Shown: one piece after another, positions 21,454 to 33,309 of the stretch
Layout of the letters: each line of letters starts with the position of its first letter
How positions within the stretch are numbered: the first letter of the stretch is position 1
NCBI GenBank assembly: GCA_902702965.1
Contig: CACRXP010000699.1
Span: 224,863-288,862 of the forward strand
Direction of reading: 5' to 3'
Origin: Spirometra erinaceieuropaei
Taxonomy: Eukaryota; Platyhelminthes; Cestoda; Diphyllobothriidea; Diphyllobothriidae
DNA: 64,000 bases
Position numbers and translations under genes: made by a program
The notes under the pieces: generated by a model
What the model saw: the letters and a program-made list of their open reading frames with translations, nothing else
The model's database searches: none
Told to the model about the DNA's origin: nothing

Positions 21454-21628
21454 NNNNNNNNNNNNNNNNNNNNNNNNNNNNNNNNNNNNNNNNNNNNNNN
21501 NNNNNNNNNNNNNNNNNNNNNNNNNNNNNNNNNNNNNNNNNNNNNNNNNNNNNNNNNNNNNNNNNNNNNNNNNNNNNNNNNNNNNNNNNNNNNNNNNNNN
21601 NNNNNNNNNNNNNNNNNNNNNNNNNNNN
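21454..21628. other. Assembly gap (175 N)
   Basis: Run of N. It replaces most of the left arm of a long-TIR element whose right end is at 22366. The collapse may reflect the inverted repeat. Confidence 0.99.
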
Positions 21629-22366
21629 GCACTGTTTATTGATATTCAATTATATTTCATGAAAAAGATGCACAAAAATATTCATTCTTTTGCTCATTCA
21701 GTAGGAAATTACGGCTTTTTAAATTTTATACTCTAAAGAAGGGTATAATTTGGTTTTATAAAACTTTTTCAATTCCCTAATAATTTTGAACCCAACCTGC
21801 CTTACACTTGCATTCAGGGTTCCCAAACTGCAAGCCGTATAATTTCCGCGTACGGAGAACCATATAGTTATTTACAGAAATAAAGGGAGACGATATAGGG
21901 TTCATAAAATTAAGCAGTGGATTTGAGCCACATCGGTAAATGCAGAGACATGACGTTTTACGTAGGGCCATTTCACGGTATTAAAAAATCTCACAACTAG
22001 AAACTTTTTAAAAACCCAATTAAACCCTTCCTTCGAGTGTGAAATTGAAGGGAGACGTAATTTTTACTAAATGATCAAAAAATGAATATTTCAATGTATG
22101 CTTTCCATGAAATATGATTGAATTGTTAAGGGCATCGAAAATCAATGAAAAGATGCGTGCTACATAGGCAGTCATTTTTTACGGAGTATGGTCTGTGGAT
22201 GCAGCCGAAAAGAAGTTGGTTCGAAAGCCAGCGTCTTGCGGTAACTGATTTTTTATAGAATTTTGCTGTAAGATTATTGATTTTGAACCCTACTTAATTA
22301 ACCTTTTCGAAACGGAAACGCATTTCGGAATTTCTACTGACATTTCATGAGTTGGTCCACCTACTG
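21629..22366. mobile_element. Long-TIR element (left end in assembly gap)
   Basis: The interior left-arm sequence ('attatatttcatgaaaaaga') starts right after the gap. The right arm ends 'gttggtccacctactg' at 22366, followed by TA. The terminus is of the subfamily-2 type seen at 57827-58596. Two internal inverted arms flank a unique centre of roughly 200 bp. Confidence 0.75.
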
Positions 22367-22369
22367 TAG

Positions 22370-23230
22370 GAACTCCTCGACCAGGTGCTGACACGTGCAG
22401 AGGAAGTGGCCTGGTCGTGTATGGAACGCGTAGACGGATTATCAAACCTTTCAGTCACTCTTTCCAAATTCATTTACAATCGTCTTGACACTCACCATGG
22501 GAATATGCTGGGTGGGGTAGGAATGAAGTGAACCAGATGCACCGAAAGTCCGCTCCACTTTAAACAACCTCAGTTTGCTTGCGGTGCTCGAACTAGCGTA
22601 GAAGGGAAAAGCGCCCGATCAGTACTGCGCCGAAGATTATATTCAGTCATCTTGTCCCCGTTTTATCGTTGGATCAGGGTGGGTGTGGAAGACAGAGTGC
22701 GTTGGGCGCTGCGCAAGTCATCATCGCCCGCCTGCAATAGTGACGGTTCCCCTACGCATATTAGTGTTCCGATTGAATGTGCGAATGACAGTGCCTTCAG
22801 ATGACCGCATGACGGGAGGCCGAACCTAACGGAGATTTCAGCGCGCTAAAGGGGCGACAATAAAGTGATACTGCAGGAGTTAGTGCAGCTTGTTGCCCTC
22901 TATCATACTGTGTTGTAACTAATAAGTCGGAAAGACAGAATTGCAGTCCTGCATATGCATATACATGTGGGGATCATACACTTATTTGACATGTTTATGC
23001 ACATCACTTCAGAAAGCGCATGACCTATCGATTATCGTAAACGACCGTAAAATAGCTGTCTGCGTCCGGCCTGTTGCACTCTTAGTTAGCTTCTTACGAA
23101 ATATATATATATATATAAAGATACTCATTCCAAAAATCATTCAGTGTAGGACATGGGATGAAGTCTCCGGGGCAGTACTTTTTAGGTTTAGACCCGAAAT
23201 TCCAAAGAACGTTTGAATCGAAGACAATCA
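22370..23230. other. No feature recognised
   Basis: Unique sequence with higher GC around 22.5-22.9 kb and a short (TA)n at about 23101. No frame or repeat can be assigned. Confidence 0.4.
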
Positions 23231-23236
23231 ACTACA

Positions 23237-23660
23237 ACTGTACAATTGTTGGCCTATCTCATTGAATATTAATCAAAGTTCTGGAATGTGTTTTCGACTA
23301 AAAGGAATTACTTAGGGGGGGGGTATAATATCGATTAACATGCAGCATGATCCCAAGTCAGTTTAGTCAATGCAGAATGTCCACTTCTGAATGTGCTTCT
23401 TTTCGGTTGCCTGTAAAAATAATACTCGACAAAAGTGGCTGCTTAATTAGCATGGAGTTTTCACGTTTATTTCAATTACTCCTAAAATGCAAATATATTT
23501 TGCGGGAAAACGCATAAGAATACTTTCTCTTGTACTTATCTGGTAAGAAATCATGTCTTCTTTAGATTTTGTACCTGAAGAAAGGGTATATTTCGGTTTA
23601 GAAAAGTTTGCAATTATGGGATCTTGAAAATCGTGAAATGTCCATCCACCCAGCATAGTT
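23237..23660 (+). mobile_element. Long-TIR element, left arm only (degenerate)
   Basis: It follows the left-arm consensus from 'tatctcattgaatattaa' through 'ggaattacttagg' and 'atgcaaatatattttg' to 'gaagaaagggtatat', then ends. No right arm is present. Confidence 0.65.
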
Positions 23661-23839
23661 TTTGTACTTTTATTAAAGCACCTTATAGAGCATAGCTTGT
23701 AAGGTTGTCAGAGTCCTATATGGTACTTTCTTAGCAGAGTAGAAAAATATGTGGGTGAGGATGGCGTGCGAGGCTTCAACTCGCCTCTATTCCTAGAAAA
23801 TGCCTACTTATTTTATCTGCGTAGGCATGTTATTTTAGA

Positions 23840-23945
23840 GTTACGGTTGAGATTTAGTTAACAGTTGAGGTAGAGTTTGGGCTCAAGGTTGGAGTTTAGT
23901 TAAATATTAGGGTTAGGGTTGCGATTTGTGTTAAGGTTCGAGCTG
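23840..23945 (+). repeat. Degenerate telomere-like (TTAGGG-type) tract
   Basis: Words such as 'attagggttagggttgcg', 'gagtttagttaaat' and 'gttaaggttcg' form a run of degenerate TTAGGG-like units. This is interstitial; compare the opposite-strand tract at 40.9-41.0 kb. Confidence 0.5.
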
Positions 23946-24369
23946 GATTTAAGTTTGGCCACAGCTCCCAGGGGGGGGGAGTAGAGTCACTAAACTTCCT
24001 GTCTTCGTCGCTCAAACCTTTAAACAACGAAATTTTCGTTGTACTTCGGAAATCTTCAGTCAGAGTTTTGAGACTTTCTTCTAGACTATCATCCTGCTCT
24101 TTGGACCTTTAAGTTCCAGCAGTCTGAGGATTTGGCAGCCAATTTCCCCCTTCTTGCGTATGAGCAGTCACAATTATATCAGTGTGTCCAACGACCTTAT
24201 ATTTATGAATTCCGGACGCCTTTTGAGTCGGATCTCCGTCAATGTAAAACGAAGTCGAACTGGCATTTTTGTGCCCATAGCCTGTTAGACAAACCTTCCT
24301 ACACTAAATGTATGCATACAGTACGTGACCTTTCACATTAAAACCTTATGATAGAAACTAAAATATGAA

Positions 24370-25580
24370 TTTTCGGATGTCTGAAACGTTGAGCATTTTG
24401 CTCGATCGTCTTTTTCTTGTGCAGAAAAGTGTGTTCACCTAAATTGATAAAGCAAAATGTTCATAAATTTGAGCAAGAATGAACGTTGCGATATATTCGG
24501 GTAATTGCCTATGCTAATACCCGTCCTAGGCTTCGTTTTCGCATCTGATAATGTTTTCCTAGACAGGAGACTAATTACTCTCGAGAGTTTTACTAGACAC
24601 AGCTTTCCAGACTTGAAACTCGTTTTTTTTGCCGACGCTAACCGTGGGAATCAGTTTGCTGACACGCAGGTTATTTTTGAAAAACCAAGGATTTTATCAA
24701 TTTTTAAAGGTCAGGTTAGCAAATCTTTGCGAATTGGTACCCTTAAGTACAGCAATAATGCACACAGGCGGTCCTTCGTCTAAATGGGCCGAAATTGTTT
24801 TGCCGTTTGGAAAATTCGACCTTTTGTCACAGAAATGGCCAACACCGAATAGTCATTTTCAATTTTGAACACAGGAACGTCACTTTTCGTGTGGTCTAGC
24901 CTCTGCCCGTACGTAATACAGAAATGGAACGAGCATGACATCGGTAGTTTCAACAAAATATCAGTATTTATATGACCACTCTGCGGTACATTCATAATCG
25001 TAGGACGTCCCTGTCAGCGAAATCACACAAAGTTCTGTTTGCCTTATTGAACCGCATCCAGATCAATCCAAAAGCGTAAAGAATACAACATATCCTCCGG
25101 AACCGTTTTGGAATCTATACTCATAGTGTAGACTGTAGGAAAACCGTTATATCCGAAATAACACTAATAATTTAAGGATATTTGAATGTAAACTACACTA
25201 AAACACAATTGTCAAACGTTATTCTATTTGCGTTGTCGTAATCACTCAGGTTTTTGCATTAACAGGCATTATGTATACATAAAACTAAAGTTTCTATAAA
25301 TACAGCCATTTTTAATCTTCTTGCGGTCTTCCGCCGTTCAAAAAATAGCATTTTCAAATAACGCTACATTGCCTTTAACATTTCTTTTGTTTTTAATTCC
25401 CTTAACGTTATCATTTAGTAATATAGATATTGTGCACACATTGGTGTCGGTTTGCGAGTGACTAACAGTCATTCGTAAATTTCGACACCTTTCATGTGTT
25501 AGATCACAAACTGTATACCCAGCGGAAAGATTCGAAAGACCGTTTCGCACAGTCCAGGGGGGATAGGTCGCGGATCTTTT
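24370..25580 (+). repeat. Unclassified dispersed repeat, copy 1
   Basis: Collinear, in inverted orientation, with 57815-56090. Shared landmarks in order are 'caattgcctatgctaatacc', 'ccgtttggaaaattcg'/'cacagaaatggc', 'gtatttatatgaccactctg', 'ccgttttggaatctatact' and 'attggtgtcggtttgcga'. Relative to the second copy it lacks about 650 bp (56.6-57.26 kb). No terminal repeats or conserved reading frame were recognised. Confidence 0.65.
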
Positions 25581-26554
25581 GACCATTAATCATTGGCTTA
25601 AACAGCGCAACTGGACGAGTACGTTCCAGAACCCAGTGGGCGAACATCCTCTCAGGCCGGGACCGAAGGACTGTAGAATTAACGGTATCTATATCTATAT
25701 ATATATATAAAAATGGAAGGCTTTTTTTTCTGTGTTATATCTAATCTCCGAAAGTACTGCACCGATTGCGCTGAAATTTGGACACAACCCGCCCCGCGCC
25801 TAGGGCCGGGTTTTTGGCTGGTCATTTGTATAATTATGCCCATGGTATGCCTGTGATGGGTAAAAAACTGGATTTTTTCCGGCATAACAACGCCACTTTC
25901 TGCGGCCACTTGACCTACATCCGCTTGTGCCCACACGTCTACCCGCCGAGCCACTTGACCGACATTCGCTCAGACGCATGTGCTCCACCCGACAGCCGCG
26001 CTCACCCTACCACCCACCCTGCAGGCACTTGAGCAGGCCCTCCACTCTCCCTGGGCCGTTGCAATATGGGCCGCCAGAGCAAACCACCCCTAGGGCAAAA
26101 AAAACACGCAACACTTGGACGCCACTTAAAATTGTCCCACAGCCCACATAATAGGGCCGTCACCGCTGCCTCGGGGATTCTCGGGGGTGAGGACTGGATT
26201 CAGTTAACACCAGCGCTTGCCGCCCCCCCCGCACAACCTACATAATGGGTCTGTCGCCCAATGTCAGCTCAGTATTGTGCAGCTCGGCTTGCGGAAGTCC
26301 GGTTGCGGTCACGGCTACCGCGTTCTGCAGCTTCAGGCCTGCTTCGTTCACAACAGCCAGCTGGGAGTGGCCGAATGGCGCCAGAGAGGAACAACAGACC
26401 AGGGTCAAACACGACCCCGTGCTCAGCATTCACGCAGCCTGATGCTGTTGTGAACGACGGTACGCCAACAACCATTGGGAAACTAATGATTTTAGAGGAA
26501 GGTGATACCATATATACCGGCAGTCGGAGACCGATTCCGACGCAACATCAATTT

Positions 26555-26780
26555 ACTTGTCGGGATGGTACCGATGGATGTCACTTCAACGTTAAGATGA
26601 TAAATCCAGTCAGTGACGAGGTAACGCACATGAAATGCAGCGCAATGAGCCACTACTCCTACCGACTTATTTTACGACAGAATGTAAGCAATCCCCTTTT
26701 GAAATGCCGTAAATTGCTTCATCATTGCATTGTGGATAAGTATGCAAAAATCGAAACTGAACGCCTGCTTTCATTCGCTT
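26555..26780 (+). pseudogene. Helitron Rep N-terminal region relic (copy A)
   Basis: 'INPVSDEVTHMKCSAMSHYS' followed by 'LILRQNVSNPLLKCRKLLHH' is the Helitron_like_N-type segment preceding the HUH motif. It ends at a stop at 26780. The continuation ('TESPRHMFEYA') is in another frame before the internal deletion. Confidence 0.75.
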
Positions 26781-27029
26781 AATTCAGACCAAGCTGCACT
26801 CTGAAGGGTACAATCCTTTGCATGATGCAATTGTAAACGGCAGTAATACAGAAAACGTTGTAAGACTAACCCTTTTGTCGCCCACATACACAGAGAGTCC
26901 ACGCCATATGTTCGAGTACGCTGCCTCATTCGAAAGTGCCCACGTATTACATAGGGAATATGTGCACAAAATCATCCGAACAACGCAAACGAGGAGAGCG
27001 AGTGGACGGACACCCCGGCATACTCAATG

Positions 27030-28250
27030 AAACTGCGATACGCAGGCTGCATACCATGCATCCCAATCTTACTTCGCATGGTGTTGATGAATGTGCCACG
27101 TCCAACGTCTTTCCAACAATTGAAATCTGTCAACGGCGCTACGCATGCCACTTTCTGCAGTGCGTGTCAGGCTCTTCATTTACTGGAGAACGATCAACAG
27201 TGGGACGTATGTATTAATGACGCCTGCTACACGTTCCATCCACATCAAATTCATGCATTGTTTGCAGTCATATTCACCGCATTCTTCTAATATCCAATAA
27301 ATTTACCGGCGAAATAGAATTTGCACATGGCTGAAGATACCTTCCGTCAACTGTGCAAGGAAAATTCAAATGTGGCTTGCACAACAGGAATCTACAGCGA
27401 GGCGTTAATAGTGACTGACGATATGTACGCAGAAATCGCGAACAAAGTTCTTAATCAACTGGGAATGTCACCGCAAAACCAATCTGCTGCTGCTTCGTTA
27501 GATGTGGATTGGCGCCATGAGCAAAAATAAAACACGGCTCAACTTCTGTCATGCTTGCAATCGAACATTCACAAGCTATGACCGGAGCAGAATGACATTT
27601 ACGATCAAATACTGTGGAATGTCAATAACGGGGTTGGAGGAATCTTCTTCCTAGATGCGCCAGGTGGTACTGGCAAAACGTTCCTACTACGACCGATTCT
27701 GAAGGCAATTCGAGCCAATAAATGACATAGCCCTAGCACTTGCATCCCCGGAATAGCTGCAACTCTGCTACCTGGCAGAAAACCCGTTCATTCAGCTTCG
27801 GAATGGCCTTTGAATGCGCAATTCATTGAAACTCCCGCGTGTAACATTTCCAAAGCATCCGACATGGGAAAAGTACTGCAGAAATGCAAACCTATTGTTT
27901 GGGATGAATACACAATGACGCAAAAAATCGTTCGTGACCCCTGATCGAACACTGCAAGATTTGCGAGGAAACAGCAGACCATTTCTGATGCACTGTTACT
28001 GCTTGCAGGAGACTCCAGGCCACCACTGCCTCGATCGACACCGGTGGATGAAATAAATGCCAGCCGTCACCACTTACTCCGGAATTCTCGAGCGCAACTG
28101 GGTGCAGCAAACAATTGCCCTGCTATCGACAGCAGCTAGAAAGACAATCCTGGGTTTCGCACACAATACGTACCGCCAACCGGTGGCCCTTACATTTTTC
28201 TTAATTGGGAACGTGCTCCTTCCTCTTTCCCTTATTTCCCGATTCATCAG
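27030..28250 (+). pseudogene. Helitron PIF1-like helicase relic (copy A)
   Basis: Broken frames give the linker region ('YSEALIVTDDMYAEIANKVL', 27321-27530). The helicase Walker A motif is at 27660-27680, inside 'GGIFFLDAPGGTGKTFLLRP'. A degenerate Walker B ('VWDEYTM') lies near 27897. Sequence then jumps from around motif III to the element's 3' end. Helicase motifs V-VI are missing, as in copy C, so this is an inherited deletion. Confidence 0.8.
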
Positions 28251-29530
28251 ATTGAGCCACAGCAACGCATGGCGGGGTCCAGCTAGTACGTCATAGATGA
28301 ATTAACCTATGAATTAACTGTATACCTATTTCATCTTCATCTTCCTCAGCGAACACTGCCATGTACACTAAGTGACCGATCTCATGAAATGTTGGCTGAA
28401 ATGCGTTTTCGATTAGGAAGGATTACTTGGTCGCGGTTGTAATATTGATTATCTAGCGTCATAATCCTATAATATTTTGGACTCGGCAGGATGTCAGCTT
28501 TTGAATACACTGCTTTTCAATCTCCTATAGAAACTGTACTCGGTACAAATGACTACTTAGGAAGCATACATTTTTCCAATTGATTTTCGATGGTTTTGCA
28601 AATGAACATATCTATATCTATAAAAATGGAAGGGATTTTTTTCTGTGTTATATCTAATCTCCGAAAGTACTGCACCGATTGCGCTGAAATTTGGACACAA
28701 CCCGACCCGCGCATAGGGCCGGGTTTTTGGCTGGTCAGTTGTGTAATTATGACGATGGTACGGCCGTGATGGGTACAAAACCGGATTTTTTCCGGCATAA
28801 TAACGCTACCAGCTGCGGCCACTTGACCTACATCCGCTTGCGCCCACACGTGCGCCCAGACTGTGGCCACTTGACCGACATTCGCTCAAACGCACGTGCT
28901 TCGCCCGACAGCCGCGCTCACCCTACCACCCACCCCCTGCAGGCACTTGAGCAGACCCTCCACGCTCTCTGGGCCGATGCAATATGGGCCGCCAGAGCAA
29001 ACCACCTACCCTGCAGCAAAAAACACGCAACACTTGGACGCCACTTGAACTTGCCTCACACTACCCTCATAATTGGGCCGCCGCCGCTTCCGCTGGGATT
29101 CTCGGGCGCGACGACTGGATGCGGTTAACAAAGCCCCCTTCCCCCCTCCCCACGCACAACGCACATAATGGGGCTGTCGCCCAGTGTCAGCCCAGTGTCG
29201 TGCAGCCCGGCTTGCGGAAGCCCGCTTGCGGTCACGGCCACCGCGTTCGGCAGCTCCAGGTCTGCTCCGTTCATAACAGGATGAACACAACAAACTGAGA
29301 GTGGCTGAATGGCGCCAGCAAGGAACAGCAGACCAGCGTCAAACACGACTCGGTGATCAGCGTTCACGCTGCGTGATGCTGTTGTGAATGACGGTACGCC
29401 AACAACCGTTAGAAGACTAACGATTTTAGGGTAAGGTGATAGCATATATATCGGCAGTCCGAGACCGATTTCAACGCAGTATCTATTTTCTTTACGGGAT
29501 GGTGCCGATGGGTATTACTTCAACGTTAAG

Positions 29531-30290
29531 ATGATAAACCCAGTCAATGACGAGGAAACGCACATGAAATGCAGCGCAATGAACCACTACTCCTACCGAC
29601 TTATGATTCGACAGAATGTAAGTAATCCCCTTTTGAAATGCCGTCAATTGCTTCATCACTACATTGTTGATATGTATGCAAAAGTCGAAACTGAACGCCT
29701 GCTTTTCATTCGCTTGATGCAGGCCAAGCTGCGCTCTGAAAAATGCATTCATCTGCATGATACAGTTGTAAACGACGGTAATACGACTAAACGATTTTGT
29801 CGTCCACATGCACAGACAGTCCACGCCATATGCTCGGGTACGCTGGAGGTGCCATTGCTTATGTTTGTCATTACGGGGCGTCCAGACCTACTCATTACAT
29901 TCACCTGCAATCCAACTTAGGGGGGGGGTATTTATCAGCTCTTACTTTCTGGGCTATCGTCGGTGAATGGGTACGACACCACAGCACGTGTTTTTAGGAA
30001 GACACTGAAATCGCTGATTAACTTCATGGTGAAACACGAGGTGTTTGGGTCTGTGCACTGCCGGATGCATTAGGGGGAATGGCCAAAGAGTGGACTGCCC
30101 CACGAACACGTCTGGATCTGACTGTATAACAAGATCACCTCCAACAAAATCGCCGATGCAATATGCGCTGAATTACCTGACGCCGACGTCGGCACTAATT
30201 TGCCCGAAGTCGCGGCGAAGAATATGATACATGGACTTTACGGTGCCCTGAGTCCCAATTCTCTCCCCCCCCCCCACCCCTCACGCCCCC
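29531..30290 (+). pseudogene. Helitron Rep (HUH) relic, copy B
   Basis: The 29531-29920 frame has the N-terminal Rep segment, ending in 'MFVITGRPDLLITFTCNPT', the standard sequence preceding the HUH domain. After a frame break, 'LPHEHVWI' at 30095-30118 is the HUH (His-x-His) metal-binding motif. Downstream are 'NMIHGLYGALSPN' and, after a poly-C slip, an S-K-K-Y-P block equivalent to the Zn-like motif. Stops interrupt throughout. In a working element Rep nicks DNA for rolling-circle transposition. Confidence 0.8.
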
Positions 30291-30448
30291 AGTATGATAG
30301 ACGGAAAACGCTCTAAGAAATATCCTCGGGCATTCGTATGCACCACAGTTACCGTTAACGACAGAAGTTCCTTATACCGAAAACGATTAGCGGAAGACTT
30401 CGGCAACTTGGCACCGTACGAATGCGAATCGGTGACTTCAAAGCCACC

Positions 30449-30568
30449 GAGGTATTCTCACAGTAATTGCTGGCGATCGGGAATGAAACGGTGCACGCTG
30501 ATCCGACTGAGGTATTCTCACAGTAATTGCTGGAAATTGGATATGCAACTGTGCACGCCGATCCGACT
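30449..30568 (+). repeat. 60-bp tandem duplication inside Helitron B
   Basis: Two 60-bp units (30449-30508, 30509-30568) both begin 'gaggtattctcacagtaatt' and end 'gatccgact', with about eight differences. Copy C has no equivalent in its Rep region, so the duplication arose in B or its source. Confidence 0.9.
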
Positions 30569-31811
30569 ACAAGAATGATTTCCCTACGTCTTAGCCTCGG
30601 AAATTTAATGTCCTCAAAAGAGGAATTGGTTGAGACAGTGTCTACCACTATTCAGATCACTTTCAACAATCCCGGCTGATTGAGCGAACGAGCGCTTCTT
30701 ACGGCCAAAAACAAACACGTGTACCATCTTAGCCACATTACTCAGTCCAAGATTCAAAGCGGGGCAGTCACATACTCGTCCGTCGACACTGTTGTGGAAG
30801 CAGACGAGACAGGTTAATTATCAAACAGAGCTTTTGAATTCATCTGAGCCACAGCAACGCGTGGCGGGGTCCAGCTAGTCTATATATATAAAAATGGAAG
30901 GGATTTTTTTCTGTGTTATATCTAATCTCCGAAAGTACTGCACCGATTGCGCTGAAATTTGGACACAACCCGACCCGCGCATAGGGCCGGGTTTTTGGCT
31001 GGTCAGTTGTGTAATTATGACGATGGTACGGCCGTGATGGGTACAAAACCGGATTTTTTCCGGCATAATAACGCTACCAGCTGCGGCCACTTGACCTACA
31101 TCCGCTTGCGCCCACACGTGCGCCCAGACTGTGGCCACTTGACCGACATTCGCTCAAACGCACGTGCTTCGCCCGACAGCCGCGCTCACCCTACCACCCA
31201 CCCCCTGCAGGCACTTGAGCAGACCCTCCACGCCCTCTGGGCCGATGCAATATGGGCCGGTAGGCAAATCACCCACCCTGCAGCAAAAAAGCACGCAACA
31301 CTTGGACGCCACTTAAAACTGTCCCACAGTCCATGTTATAGGGCCGTCACCGCTTCCTCGGGGATTCTCGGGGGTGAGGACTGGATGCAGTTAACACCAG
31401 CGCCTGCCCTCTTCCCCGCACAACCCACATAAGGGGACTGTCACCCAGTGTCAGCTCAGTATTGTTCAGCTCGGCTTAGGGAAGTCCGGTTGCGGTCACG
31501 GCGACCGCGTTCTGCAGCTTCAGGTCTGTTTAGTTCAGCAACAGGATTAACACAACCAGCTGGGAGTGGTCGAATGGCGCCAGCGAGGAACAGCGGACCA
31601 GCGTCCAACACGACTCCGTGTTCAGCATTCAAGCTGCGCCCTGGAGAACACATTCATTTGCGAGATGCTGTTGTAAACGACGGTGCGGCAAAACCCGTTG
31701 GAAGACTAGCGATTTTGCCATCCAACCTATACCGGCAGTCGGAGACCGATTTCAACGCAGTATCCATTTACTTTTCTGGATGGTGCCGATGGATATCACC
31801 TCAACGTTAGG

Positions 31812-33273
31812 ATGACAAATCCAGTCAGTGACGAGGAAACGCACATGAAGTGCAGCGCAATGAACTACTACTCCTGCCGACTTATGATTCGACAGAATGT
31901 AAGTAATCCCCTTTTGAAATGCTGTCAGTTGTTTCACCACCGCATTGTGGATATGTATGCAAAAAAAACTAAACAGAATGCCCACTTTTCATCCGCTTGA
32001 ATCAGACTAAGCTGCGCTCTGAAGAATATATTCATTTGCATGATGCAGTTGTAAACGATGGTAATAGAGATAACGTTGTAAGACTAACGTTTTTGTCATT
32101 CACATACACAGACAGTCCACGCCATACGTTCGAGTACGCTCGAGGTGCAATGCTTACGTTTGTCAGTACGGACGTCCAGACCTACTAATTACATTCACAT
32201 ACAATCCAGCCTGGGGGGATACTTATCAGCTCTTAACTCCTGGGCTATCGACGGTAAATAGGTATGGCATTACAGCACGTGTTTTCAGGAAGACACTGCA
32301 ATCGCTGATGATCTTCATGGTGAACCACGAGGTGGTTGGGTTTGTGTTTCGCTGGATATATTAGCTGGAACGACAAAAGAGGAGACTGCCCCATGCACAT
32401 GTCCTGATCTGGCTCTATAAGAAGATCACTTCCAACGAAATCGACGATGCCATATGCGCTGCATTACCTGACGCCGACGTCGACAATGATTTGCATGAAG
32501 TTGTGGCGAAGAATATTATACATGAACCTTTAGGTGCACTGAATTCCAATCGTCCCCCCCCCTCCACCCCCCGGCATGACCGACGGAAAATGCTCTCAGA
32601 GATATCCCCCGGCATTCGCATGCAACACACTTACCGGTAACGACGGAAGTCCCTTATACCCAACACGATCAGCGGAAGACGTCGGCAAGTTGGCTACCAT
32701 GCGAATGCGAATCGATGACATACACGTCGGTAACCGCTGGGTTGTTTCGTATTCGCCTTTGCTTTTAGAAGTAAACCAAGTTCAGATGAACTTGAAAAAC
32801 TGCAATTCCGGGAAATGAATTTGGTACATTTATAAGCACGTGAACAAAGGCAGCGACATGGCCGTTTTCGGTCTGCAAAACGAAAGTAGAGAAAGGGATG
32901 CGGACATACAACACAATGAAATCGCACTGTATTGGGCTGGAAGATGCGTCGACGACAACAAATCCGTTTGTCGAATTATTTCGTTTCCTATCTATTAGCG
33001 AAGTCCAGGTGTTGTTCTCTTGCAGTACAGTTAGAGAATGGGCAATGCGTTTACTTTACAGCTGTAAATACGCAACAGGTTGCCTTAGGTCCACCAGCAA
33101 CAACATTAACTGCGTTCTCCACGTTAAGCCAAACTGACGCGTTTGCGAAAACACTGCCGTATTCGGAAGTGCCTACGTACTACACAGGGAATGCGTGTAG
33201 AAATTTATCCGAACGACGCAAACGAGGCGAGCGAGTAGACGGACACCCCGGCATACTCAAAGAACTGCGATAG
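31812..33273 (+). pseudogene. Helitron Rep relic, copy C, with intact HUH
   Basis: Order: 'THMKCSAMNYYS' N-terminal segment (31812-32000). 'RLPHAHVLIWLYKKI' with HUH His codons at 32392 and 32398. 'KNIIHEPLGALNSN'. 'MTDGKCSQRYPPAF' (about 32577). 'NRWVVSYSPLL' (about 32730). 'KHVNKGSDMAVF' (about 32837). 'LENGQCVYF' (about 33036) and 'YSEVPTYYTGNA' (about 33161). All are standard Helitron Rep landmarks in the right order, but spread across frames with stops. A remnant, not a working enzyme. Confidence 0.85.
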
Positions 33274-33309
33274 GCAGACTGCACACCGTGCATCCCAATC
33301 TCACTTCGC

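Larger units (their letters stand above)
25688..28286 (+). mobile_element. Helitron copy A
   Basis: It starts with 5'-TC ('tctatatctatatat...aaaatggaagg') after an A, and ends with CTAG-3' before a T. The stem 'gccac...atggc' lies 11-13 bp upstream of the end ('ggcggggtccagctag'). These are Helitron hallmarks: TC start, CTRR end, 3' hairpin and A|T target. Inside are broken Rep/helicase relics. A deletion at about 26935 removes the HUH region that copies B and C keep. It is 2,599 bp and about 10% diverged from B and C in the 5' leader by eye. Confidence 0.9.
28611..30878 (+). mobile_element. Helitron copy B
   Basis: TC start at 28611 after A. CTAG end at 30875-30878, with hairpin 'gccac...gtggc' just upstream. 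At 2,268 bp it has the 5' leader and Rep region but lacks the helicase. A jump follows 'gtcgacactg...' near 30800, leading to the 3' end. It is immediately followed, with zero spacer, by the TC start of copy C. The first ~400 bp are almost identical to copy C. Confidence 0.92.

Noticed and set aside
21403..21736. Frames crossing the N run
   Set aside because: They are translations of unknown bases. The same applies to 49448-49722.
28553..28870. Minus-strand frame beginning MATVWAHVWAQ, found again at 30875-31138 and partly at 25679
   Set aside because: It is antisense to the Helitron 5' leader. The recurrence reflects element copies, not a conserved protein; plus-strand Helitron signals explain it.
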